Program-made: the position numbers and the translations under genes
Notes under the pieces: generated by a model
The model's input: the letters and a program-made list of their open reading frames with translations, nothing else
The model's database searches: none
Told to the model about the DNA's origin: nothing
From: Paenibacillus dokdonensis
GTDB taxonomy: Bacteria; Bacillota; Bacilli; Paenibacillales; Paenibacillaceae
Length of the DNA stretch: 64,000 nucleotides
Assembly: GCF_004916975.1 (NCBI RefSeq)
Contig: NZ_STGQ01000001.1
Coordinates: 458,993-522,992 of the forward strand
Direction: 5' to 3'
Part shown: positions 33,898 to 41,929 of the stretch, piece by piece
How positions within the stretch are numbered: the first letter of the stretch is position 1
Layout: every line of letters begins with the position of its first letter

Positions 33898-35445
33898 ATG
33901 ATTAAAGTGTTAATTGTAGACGATGAACCCAAGCTTCGTGAAGGATTAAGAACGCTAATCCCCTGGAATGAGAAGGGGTATCAGGTGGTGGATACGGCTG
34001 CCAACGGACATGAGGCCTTGGAAAAATACCATTTGTATAAGCCGGAACTGATTATTGCCGATATCCGCATGCCGGGAATGGACGGATTGGAGCTGATCCA
34101 GGAACTTCGCAGACAAGGGGCAGACAGCCATGTGATCATCCTGAGCGGTTATGCCGACTTTGAATATGCGAAGCGTGCCATCACGTATCGTATCGATGGT
34201 TATCTGCTGAAGCCTGTGGATGAGGAGGAATTGATCTCCTATCTTGATCAGTTGAGAGATACCCTTGCGAAGGAGCATCAGTTCAGCCAGTGGCAGGAGG
34301 CGGAGCCTACCCGCAACAGGGAAGCAATCCTCAAGGAGTTACTCCAGCCGGAAGCCGGCAAAGGCGATGCGGCGTTAATGCACAGCTATGCCGAATCCCT
34401 GGGTATTCCAGAGGGTCCGTGCGAAGTGGTGCTGCTCAAGCTGAAGCGGATGAATACCATCAGCGAGGACAGATTGTCAGATATCCGCCAGACTTTAGAG
34501 CAAATGATCGAGCGTAAGAATCTCGGTATTGTCTTTAATTACTCCTCCTATATTGGTATTCTTCTCATCCGGCCGCTGCAGGAGGCGGAGCTGGAGTTGT
34601 ATCAGGAACTTACGCAGATTATCCACCGGGAGCATCTGGAATTCAGTGCGGCGGCAGGAGGTGCTGTTTCAGGAGCTCAGGAAGCATACCGATCTTTGTC
34701 TGCAGCCAGCGAGGCGCTCAAAATGAGTTTTTTCTGCTCGAAGGATACATTCATTCGCGACATTTCTGTGGAAGCATGCGTCGATACCGGAGAAGATTTT
34801 CAGGAGATATTGGATTATGCCGAAGCGGAAAATAGGCTGCTGCTTGTTCTTGAAACTGGAAATTCGTCCAAGTTGGAACCGCTTGTTGCAAACATTTGCC
34901 GCAGGATGGCGCTAGACGGGATGGATGAGCTGAAGCTGAAGGAGAATCTTATCCGGATGGTCGGGAGCATTCTTGCCAGGCTGGAGTCGTCACATTCGGA
35001 TTTGCGTCCTTTTCTGACCGAGCATGCGGCTCCGGTCGGAGCCTTTTATCAAAGCGGGCATATCCGTGATCTGATGGAAGAGACGGTTTCCTTTTTGCAG
35101 CAAGTCTCGGAACAGATCAACCGTGGAAGCAAGGGAAATGATATTCAGAAAATGATTGAGCTGATCCACAGGCGTTTTCATGAGAATCTAAAGCTTGAAA
35201 TATTGTCCGATTTGTTTAATTATAACAGCGCTTATTTGGGGAAAATGTTCAAAAATACAACAGGTGAGTACTTCAATACGTATCTGGACAAGGTCCGGAT
35301 AGAGAAAGCGAAGGAATACCTGGAGCAGGGGATGAAAGTCTACGAGGTGGCTGAAAAAATCGGCTATATGAATCCGGATTATTTTAATATGAAATTTCGT
35401 AAATATGTCGGGGAATCCCCAACCTCTTACCGTAAGGGAAAATGA
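33898..35445 (+). CDS. Response regulator with AraC-type DNA-binding domain (YesN type)
   Basis: The partner regulator (515 aa) of the preceding kinase. The receiver domain (1-120) has acidic residues D8-D9-E10 and phospho-acceptor D55 in IIADIRMPGMDGLEL. A long middle region of unknown fold spans about 130-400. The C-terminal AraC double helix-turn-helix has LEILSDLFNYNSAYLGKMFKN and ends AEKIGYMNPDYFNMKFRKYVG. The ribosome site GGAGGG overlaps the end of the kinase gene. It probably activates the ABC importer immediately downstream. Confidence 0.93.
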   Translation: MIKVLIVDDEPKLREGLRTLIPWNEKGYQVVDTAANGHEALEKYHLYKPELIIADIRMPGMDGLELIQELRRQGADSHVIILSGYADFEYAKRAITYRIDGYLLKPVDEEELISYLDQLRDTLAKEHQFSQWQEAEPTRNREAILKELLQPEAGKGDAALMHSYAESLGIPEGPCEVVLLKLKRMNTISEDRLSDIRQTLEQMIERKNLGIVFNYSSYIGILLIRPLQEAELELYQELTQIIHREHLEFSAAAGGAVSGAQEAYRSLSAASEALKMSFFCSKDTFIRDISVEACVDTGEDFQEILDYAEAENRLLLVLETGNSSKLEPLVANICRRMALDGMDELKLKENLIRMVGSILARLESSHSDLRPFLTEHAAPVGAFYQSGHIRDLMEETVSFLQQVSEQINRGSKGNDIQKMIELIHRRFHENLKLEILSDLFNYNSAYLGKMFKNTTGEYFNTYLDKVRIEKAKEYLEQGMKVYEVAEKIGYMNPDYFNMKFRKYVGESPTSYRKGK

Positions 35446-35460
35446 CGGTAAGGGGTTTTT
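35423..35460 (+). terminator. Terminator overlapping the response-regulator stop codon
   Basis: An 11-bp stem, CCTCTTACCGT with ACGGTAAGGGG (one wobble), then T5. The TGA stop at 35443 lies in the loop, so ribosomes finishing the gene would melt the hairpin and could allow readthrough. Confidence 0.75.
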
Positions 35461-35540
35461 CTGATTTTAGGGGGACGGATGTGATTTACCCTGTGAAATG
35501 TCTAATTTTAATATGATTTTATAACTAATTTTGAGGGTAC

Positions 35541-35554
35541 TGCAATCGCTTACA
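35541..35554. promoter_or_regulatory. cre (CcpA) site before the sugar ABC importer
   Basis: TGCAATCGCTTACA matches TGNAANCGNNNNCA fully and the stricter consensus at 13 of 14. A possible -10, TAGAAT, lies at 35561-35566. It suggests carbon catabolite control of the transporter and glycosidases. Confidence 0.7.
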
Positions 35555-35593
35555 AGAGTTTAGAATAAGGGCATAGAGAGGAGGGCATTCACA

Positions 35594-36577
35594 TTGAAAG
35601 CGGCAACAATCATACCAGACAGCACTCCGGTCAACAGAGAAAAGCCCGGAAAATCGCCTAAATCACGAAAACGTTTTTGGAGGACTTTTAAGAATCAGAA
35701 GTATTTGTATTTGATGTCACTACCATTCGTCATTTGGGTGTTTGTATTCAGTTACCTTCCTCTTTGGGGATGGACGATGGCATTTCAAAAATATAAACCT
35801 GCGCGCAGCTTCTTTGAGCAGGAATGGGTGGGTTTCGAGCATTTCAAAACACTCTTCCACGATGATCAATTTTTATTGTCATTGCGCAATACGCTGGCGA
35901 TGAGCACCATGGGGCTGATTGCGGGATTTGTTTTCCCGATTCTGTTCGCCATTCTGCTGAATGAGGTGCGCATCAGCTTCTTTAAACGTTTTGCACAAAC
36001 GATTTCGTATCTTCCCCACTTTGTATCATGGGTCGTGGCCGCAGGCATCGTCACCAAGATGCTGTCTACCGATAACGGTCTGATCAATGATCTGCTGATG
36101 GGACTGGGCTTTACTCATCAGCCGATACAATTTATGGCACAAGGACATCTGTTCTGGGGAATTGTAACCTTGTCGGATGTCTGGAAAGAAACAGGCTGGA
36201 ATGCAATTATTTATCTCGCCGCTATCGCGGGAATCGGCCCTGAGCTGTACGAAGCAGCCCGTGTGGATGGAGCAAGCCGTTTGCGTCAGATCTGGCATAT
36301 TACAATCCCGGGAATCAGGCCGACCATTATCGTTTTGCTGATTATGTCTGTCGGCAACCTGCTGAACATCGGTTTTGAGAAGCAGTTCCTGCTCGGCAAC
36401 AATCTGGTGACAGATTATTCGCAGGTGCTCGATATGTACTCTTTGAAATACGGACTCGGTATGGCACGGTATTCCTTTGGTACGGCCATTAACATATTCA
36501 ACTCGGTGATCAGCGTTGTGCTCTTGTTCACCATTAACGGCATATTCAAGCGCACAACCAAGGAGAGCCTATTATAA
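35594..36577 (+). CDS. Sugar ABC transporter permease, LplB type
   Basis: An inner-membrane permease (327 aa) of a carbohydrate importer. A basic cytoplasmic N-terminus of about 35 residues precedes six helices. The conserved EAA loop is EAARVDGASRLRQIWHITIPG, which contacts the ATPase. It belongs to the LplB/YtcP group paired with large lipoproteins. The TTG start at 35594 has GAGGAGGG 9 bases upstream. It heads permease-permease-lipoprotein-GH31-GH95-GH42. No ATPase gene is present, so a shared MsmX-type ATPase is expected. Confidence 0.92.
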   Translation: MKAATIIPDSTPVNREKPGKSPKSRKRFWRTFKNQKYLYLMSLPFVIWVFVFSYLPLWGWTMAFQKYKPARSFFEQEWVGFEHFKTLFHDDQFLLSLRNTLAMSTMGLIAGFVFPILFAILLNEVRISFFKRFAQTISYLPHFVSWVVAAGIVTKMLSTDNGLINDLLMGLGFTHQPIQFMAQGHLFWGIVTLSDVWKETGWNAIIYLAAIAGIGPELYEAARVDGASRLRQIWHITIPGIRPTIIVLLIMSVGNLLNIGFEKQFLLGNNLVTDYSQVLDMYSLKYGLGMARYSFGTAINIFNSVISVVLLFTINGIFKRTTKESLL

Positions 36578-36644
36578 CGAGGATTTTGCAAAAAAACAGA
36601 TCACATCATTGATCTAACATTTATGGAAAGGGGGGAACGTGACT

Positions 36645-37553
36645 GTGGGCAAAACAGCGTTGGTACGCGGCAAATCCTGGTCTGACCGGATATTTGATGC
36701 GCTGGTGTACATTGTCATCCTTCTCGTTGTCGTGATCACTGTCTATCCGTTCCTGAACGTGCTCGCCATATCATTAAACGATTCCATAGACAGCGTGCGC
36801 GGCGGAATTACCATCTTTCCCCGGAAGTTTACCTGGGACAATTATATTAAAATTTTTACATTCAGCGGTTTGATTACTGGATTTAAAATTTCTGCGCTCC
36901 GTACGATCTTTGGTACGCTGCTCGGACTGCTCAGCGCATCGATGCTGGCTTTTACGATCAGCCGTGAAGACTTTCAGGGCCGCAAATTTGTTTCTACACT
37001 TCTTGCACTGACCATGTACGTTTCCGGGGGGCTCATCCCGACCTATATGCTGATGAAAGACCTGGGGCTGATGAACACGTTCGCTGTTTACATTTTGCCA
37101 GGCATTGTCAGTGCGTTTAATGTGTTCGTTATCCGTTCCTTTATCGATGGTATTCCATACGCGCTTCAGGAATCGGCCAAGCTCGACGGGGCTAACGACT
37201 TTACGATTTACTGGCGTGTGATTCTGCCGCTTACCAAGCCGGCTCTGGCGACGATATCGCTGTTCCTGGCTGTAGGACAGTGGAATGCTTGGTTAGATAC
37301 TTATCTGTATAATGGTTCAAGTGAATCACTGACCACACTTCAATATGAACTGATGAAAGTATTGCAGAGCACGACAGCCGGCAGCGGTGGAGACTATCGT
37401 ACGAATGTCATATCTTCAGCTGTGAATCAGGTATCTCCGGAATCGATTAAAATGGCAATCACGATCATCGTTACGGTGCCGATCCTGCTCGTGTATCCTT
37501 TCTTGCAAAAGTATTTTGTTAAAGGCATGACGCTTGGTGCGGTAAAAAGCTAA
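36645..37553 (+). CDS. Sugar ABC transporter permease, LplC/YtcP type
   Basis: The second permease (302 aa) of the importer, with six helices and the EAA loop ESAKLDGANDFTIYWRVILPL. MalG-like features are LNVLAISLNDSIDS near the N-terminus and the C-terminal FLQKYFVKGMTLGAVKS. GTG 36645 is 9 bases from AAGGGGGG; GTG 36639 is in frame but too close. It forms the pore with the preceding permease. Confidence 0.9.
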   Translation: MGKTALVRGKSWSDRIFDALVYIVILLVVVITVYPFLNVLAISLNDSIDSVRGGITIFPRKFTWDNYIKIFTFSGLITGFKISALRTIFGTLLGLLSASMLAFTISREDFQGRKFVSTLLALTMYVSGGLIPTYMLMKDLGLMNTFAVYILPGIVSAFNVFVIRSFIDGIPYALQESAKLDGANDFTIYWRVILPLTKPALATISLFLAVGQWNAWLDTYLYNGSSESLTTLQYELMKVLQSTTAGSGGDYRTNVISSAVNQVSPESIKMAITIIVTVPILLVYPFLQKYFVKGMTLGAVKS

Positions 37554-37650
37554 ATGTGGTATCACCAGGGGTGTTTCCGGGATATCCCTGTTATACGAAT
37601 AGATTTGATCGATTTCGCAATCATTCAATTCCATCAGGAGGGGTGTAAGT

Positions 37651-39378
37651 ATGGAAAGCAAAAGAAAAATAAAAACAAAAGCTTCCGCCTTACTGCTCGT
37701 TTCTGCCTTGTTCGTCGGCATGCTTGCCGGCTGCGGCGGAAACAGCGGCAATAGTGATTCGGCGGAAAAGGATAACGGATCAAGCAGTAACCAAACCACA
37801 ACAAAAGATGATAATTCACCTATTAAGTTCTCCTTATTCAGTGCCGACCCGAGTCCAAACTGGACCGGAATGAAAGATGAAGTCGGAAAGATTATTACGG
37901 AAAAAACGGGCGTAACACTGGATGCTGAATTCGCTGTCGGCGATCCGCAGCAAAAGGTGGCCCTGATTGCTTCGAGCGGTCAATATCCGGATCTTATCAG
38001 CGCCAAAAATGATATCAGCAAGCTTGTGGATGCAGGCGCCATGCTGGATTTGACAGATCTGATCGACAAGTATGCACCGAATATTAAAAAAGTATTGGGC
38101 GATTCCATGAAGCGTGCCCGCTATAGCGATGATGACCATGCCATTTATGCTATCCCGACTTATGCCGGTGTGGATCAACAGAACTTTAAAGTAAGCGGCG
38201 GATTCGAACTTCAGCACCGCGCCGTTGCTGAAGCGGGATATCCTGAAATCAAAACCGTGCAGGATTATGAGAACGTTATCAAATCGTATATTGAGAAGCA
38301 TCCATCGGATGAAAATGGCAATAAAAACATCGGTCTGACCCTGAATGCGGATGACTGGTACATGTATATTACGGTAACCAACCCGGCCTTCTACACCACC
38401 GGATCTCCGGATGACGGCGAATACGCTATTGATGTGGACACCCAAAAAGTAACCTATCACTTCAAACGCCCTGTGGAAAAAGAATACTTCCGCTGGCTCA
38501 ATCACATGAATGATATCGGGCTTTTGGATCCGGAAAGCTTCGTGCAAAAGTACGACCAGTATAAAGCCAAAATCGCAACCGGCCGTGTCATTGGTCTGAT
38601 CGATCAGGATTGGGCTTATGGCGATGGTGAGAAGGCACTGAAAACAGCTAAGAAATTCGATCAAGGTTATGGCCATTATCCTGTGACCCTGTCCAAGGAA
38701 TACAAAGAAACTTCCTTCTGGCCTACTGGCTTCATGGCCGGATACGGTATCGGCATCAGTACAGATTGCAAGGATCCGGTCCGTGCAATTAAGTTCCTCG
38801 ACTACCTTGCTTCCGAAGAAGGCCAAGTGCTGATGAACTGGGGCGTGGAAGGCAAAGACTACAACGTTGAGAACGGCAAGCGTGTTATTCCTAAAGAAGT
38901 TAGTGACCGTAAAGTGAATGATGCAACGAACTTCATGAAAGAAACAGGCATCGGTCTATATCAAACACTTGGCGTTCACTACGGCGATGGTGTGAAGGAT
39001 GCGACTGGAAACTACTACACGACGAACTTCCCTGAGCAAATCGTTACCGAATTCAACGATGTGGAGAAGAAAACGCTGGCTGCTTATAAAGTAACCTCAT
39101 GGAGAGAGCTGTTCCCTAAAGAAGACGAGTTTAAAGTTAGACCATGGGGTGCTGCATGGAACATCAACATTCCTGGAGACAGCGAAATTGTTGTGCTGGA
39201 TAACAAGCTGAAAGACATCACATGGAAGAAAATCCCTGAGGCCATTCTGGCGAAACCGGCCGATTTCGATAAGGTCTGGGATTCTTATATGAATGATCTG
39301 GATAAAGCAGGCGTAGCCAAAGCGGAAACACTGCGCGAAGAACTAGTAAAACAACGCGTTAAACTGTGGAATGAATAA
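37651..39378 (+). CDS. Extracellular sugar-binding lipoprotein (YtcQ/LplA type)
   Basis: The substrate-binding subunit (575 aa) of the importer. A signal peptide leads to a lipobox ending L25-A-G-C28, followed by a Gly/Asn/Ser linker. The large type-1 solute-binding domain includes VTLDAEFAVGDPQQKVALIASSG split over two lines in the family pattern, PTYAG, and late WNEL-type helices. Members of this large class bind oligosaccharides rather than monosaccharides. AGGAGGGG is about 9 bases before the ATG. The stem-loop after the gene may raise its mRNA level relative to the downstream enzymes. Confidence 0.9.
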   Translation: MESKRKIKTKASALLLVSALFVGMLAGCGGNSGNSDSAEKDNGSSSNQTTTKDDNSPIKFSLFSADPSPNWTGMKDEVGKIITEKTGVTLDAEFAVGDPQQKVALIASSGQYPDLISAKNDISKLVDAGAMLDLTDLIDKYAPNIKKVLGDSMKRARYSDDDHAIYAIPTYAGVDQQNFKVSGGFELQHRAVAEAGYPEIKTVQDYENVIKSYIEKHPSDENGNKNIGLTLNADDWYMYITVTNPAFYTTGSPDDGEYAIDVDTQKVTYHFKRPVEKEYFRWLNHMNDIGLLDPESFVQKYDQYKAKIATGRVIGLIDQDWAYGDGEKALKTAKKFDQGYGHYPVTLSKEYKETSFWPTGFMAGYGIGISTDCKDPVRAIKFLDYLASEEGQVLMNWGVEGKDYNVENGKRVIPKEVSDRKVNDATNFMKETGIGLYQTLGVHYGDGVKDATGNYYTTNFPEQIVTEFNDVEKKTLAAYKVTSWRELFPKEDEFKVRPWGAAWNINIPGDSEIVVLDNKLKDITWKKIPEAILAKPADFDKVWDSYMNDLDKAGVAKAETLREELVKQRVKLWNE

Positions 39379-39418
39379 TACCATTCATTGATACTCTGAA
39401 ATTCGCAAAAAACCATAT

Positions 39419-39456
39419 GGCGGGAAGTTTTGGGGCTTGCGCCGAAGCTTCCCGCC
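39419..39456 (+). other. Strong stem-loop between binding protein and GH31 gene
   Basis: GGCGGGAAG pairs with CTTCCCGCC, with GGGGC/GCGCC-type inner pairing. No T-tract follows, so 3'-end stabilisation or processing is more likely than termination. Confidence 0.7.
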
Positions 39457-39477
39457 GATTATTGAGGTGACATTGAA

Positions 39478-41802
39478 ATGAAATTTAGTGATGGCAACTG
39501 GTTAACTCTGCCCGGTTTTGAGATTATGAGTCCTGTTCAGGCCTATGATCCGAGAGCGCAGGAAAAAGCGGTAAGTGTATATGCTTCGCCGCGTGATCTG
39601 GAGCCCCGATGGGCTATGCTCGATGTTCCTTTATTAACGATCCGCTTATCGTCCCCAATGGAGGACGTTATTCGCGTTTCCGTTCATCATCACAAAGGCG
39701 GAGCACCGCTGAAGCCAGAATTTCAGATTCATGAAGAAGAGGGCGTTCCGGTAGAAACGGGGTTGAATGAGGAAGAACTGTGGATTCAAAGTGGAAGTCT
39801 GAAAGCAAATATCCGTCGCGGAGGCGACTGGGGTATTTCATTTTATAAAGACGGCAAGCGGATAACAGGTAGTGGTTTAAAATCACTGGGCTATATTACA
39901 CGTGAAGATGGCCAGACTTTTATGCGCGACCAGCTGGATCTTGGTGTAGGAGAAAATATATACGGGCTTGGAGAATGGTTTACGCCTTTCGTTAAAAATG
40001 GGCAATCGCTGGATATTTGGAACCGTGATGGCGGAACAGGAACGGAACAGGCCTATAGAAATATTCCATTTTACCTGTCAAGCAAGGGCTACGGTGTGTT
40101 CGTGAACAACCCTGGGCTCGTTTCCTTTGAAGTTGGTTCTGAAAAAGTCTCAAAGGTTCAGTTCAGCGTCGAAGGCGAGAAGCTTGAGTATTTTATCATC
40201 AGTGGTGAGACGCTGCGTCATGTGCTGCAAAATTATACGGCTTTGACTGGAAAGCCAGCATTGCCTCCGGCCTGGACTTTTGGTCTGTGGCTGACGACAT
40301 CCTTTACGACGAATTACGATGAAGAGACGGTTATGAGTTTTGTGGATGGCATGAAGGAACGTGATCTCCCGCTGCATGTATTCCATTTCGACTGTTTTTG
40401 GATGAAGCCGCTTCACTGGACAGATTTTGAATGGGACGAAGCCGTATTCCCGGATCCGCGCGGCATGCTTGAGCGTTTGAAGGAAAAGGGACTGAAAATT
40501 TGCGTCTGGATCAATCCGTACATCAGTGAACAGTCAAGATTGTTTGATGAAGGGGAGTTGCATGGCTATTTCCTGAAAAACAAAGATGGCGGGGTATGGC
40601 AGTGGGACCGCTGGCAGCCAGGCATGGCAATCGTTGATTTTACCAATCCCGAGGCCTGCCGCTGGTACGGGGATTACCTGCGTGAGCTCGTGGATATGGG
40701 CGTGGATTCCTTCAAGACGGATTTCGGTGAGCGGATTCCGACCGATGCGGCATACTTCGACGGTTCCGATCCGCACCGGATGCACAATTATTATACACAG
40801 CTGTACAACAAGGTTGTATTTGAGGTGCTGGAAGAAAAGCTTGGCAAAGGTGAAGCTGCACTGTTCGCCAGATCTGCTACAGCCGGCGGACAGCAGTTCC
40901 CCGTACACTGGGGCGGCGATTGCTCGGCCAACTATGATTCGATGGCGGAAAGCCTCCGCGGCGGCCTGTCCTTAGGCTTATCCGGCTTCGGCTTCTGGAG
41001 CCATGACATTGGCGGCTTCGAGAGCACGGCTCCCGCGGATGTGTACATGCGTTGGGCAGCCTTTGGATTGCTATCCAGCCATAGCCGGCTCCACGGCAAT
41101 CAATCGTACCGTGTACCATGGCTGTTCGGTGAGGAGGCGGTGGATGTGATGCGCCTTTTCACGAAGCTCAAATGCCGCTTGATGCCTTATTTGTTCGGAA
41201 CTGCTGTAGACGCATCTATGCTCGGATTGCCGGCGATGCGGGCGATGGTGCTCGAGTTCCCTGAAGACCATGGATGTCATACGCTCGACCGCCAGTATAT
41301 GCTCGGGGATTCCTTGCTGGTTACACCGGTCTTCAGCGGAGACGGACAGGTGGACTTCTATCTGCCATCGGGTACGTGGACTTCGTTCCTGACTGGTGAG
41401 ACCGTGCAGGGAGGAAGCTGGCTATCTGAGCAGCATAGCTTTATGAGCCTGCCGCTTTATGTGCGTCCGGGAAGCATTATCCCGGTTGGCGCAGTGGAAG
41501 ACAAACCGGACTATGACTATGCAGATGGTGTAGTGCTTCACATTTTCGCTCCGGAGGAAGGAAAGGAAATGCGAGTGATTGTACCTGATATGAAGGGGCA
41601 GCCAGCATTAACAGTGGCTGCAGTACAAACCACGGGTAAGCTTTCTGTCAAAGTAGAGGGTGCCGGGGCGAGGGCTTGGAAAGTGCTGCTTCGCAGCAGT
41701 AAGCAAGCTTCAAGCATAGAAGGAGGCATTGCGGAAAGCACAGATCAGGGACTGCTGGTAACGCCAAATTCCGGGGTCGCCGAGTTGTTGATACAGTATT
41801 GA
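39478..41802 (+). CDS. yicI: Alpha-xylosidase, GH31 (YicI type)
   Basis: A cytoplasmic retaining glycosidase (774 aa) that releases alpha-1,6-linked xylose from isoprimeverose-like ends, such as those of xyloglucan oligosaccharides. The N-terminal beta-sandwich is followed by a (beta/alpha)8 barrel. The nucleophile is D415 in FKTDFGERIPTD and the acid/base is D481 in HWGGDC, equivalent to D416 and D482 of E. coli YicI. WSHDIGGFE and SHSRLHG complete the site. No signal peptide is seen. It follows the importer genes and precedes GH95. KTDFGERIP is the alpha-xylosidase rather than the alpha-glucosidase form. Confidence 0.93.
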   Translation: MKFSDGNWLTLPGFEIMSPVQAYDPRAQEKAVSVYASPRDLEPRWAMLDVPLLTIRLSSPMEDVIRVSVHHHKGGAPLKPEFQIHEEEGVPVETGLNEEELWIQSGSLKANIRRGGDWGISFYKDGKRITGSGLKSLGYITREDGQTFMRDQLDLGVGENIYGLGEWFTPFVKNGQSLDIWNRDGGTGTEQAYRNIPFYLSSKGYGVFVNNPGLVSFEVGSEKVSKVQFSVEGEKLEYFIISGETLRHVLQNYTALTGKPALPPAWTFGLWLTTSFTTNYDEETVMSFVDGMKERDLPLHVFHFDCFWMKPLHWTDFEWDEAVFPDPRGMLERLKEKGLKICVWINPYISEQSRLFDEGELHGYFLKNKDGGVWQWDRWQPGMAIVDFTNPEACRWYGDYLRELVDMGVDSFKTDFGERIPTDAAYFDGSDPHRMHNYYTQLYNKVVFEVLEEKLGKGEAALFARSATAGGQQFPVHWGGDCSANYDSMAESLRGGLSLGLSGFGFWSHDIGGFESTAPADVYMRWAAFGLLSSHSRLHGNQSYRVPWLFGEEAVDVMRLFTKLKCRLMPYLFGTAVDASMLGLPAMRAMVLEFPEDHGCHTLDRQYMLGDSLLVTPVFSGDGQVDFYLPSGTWTSFLTGETVQGGSWLSEQHSFMSLPLYVRPGSIIPVGAVEDKPDYDYADGVVLHIFAPEEGKEMRVIVPDMKGQPALTVAAVQTTGKLSVKVEGAGARAWKVLLRSSKQASSIEGGIAESTDQGLLVTPNSGVAELLIQY

Positions 41803-41929
41803 TTTTCATCCAAACCCATAAGAATTGTCGAGTGAGAATCCATGAATCAAGGCAGGAAACCCTCACACTCCTATGGAAAACTCATGGTAGTATCCTGAGT
41901 TCTCAATTCACATGGGAAGGAGATGCAGC

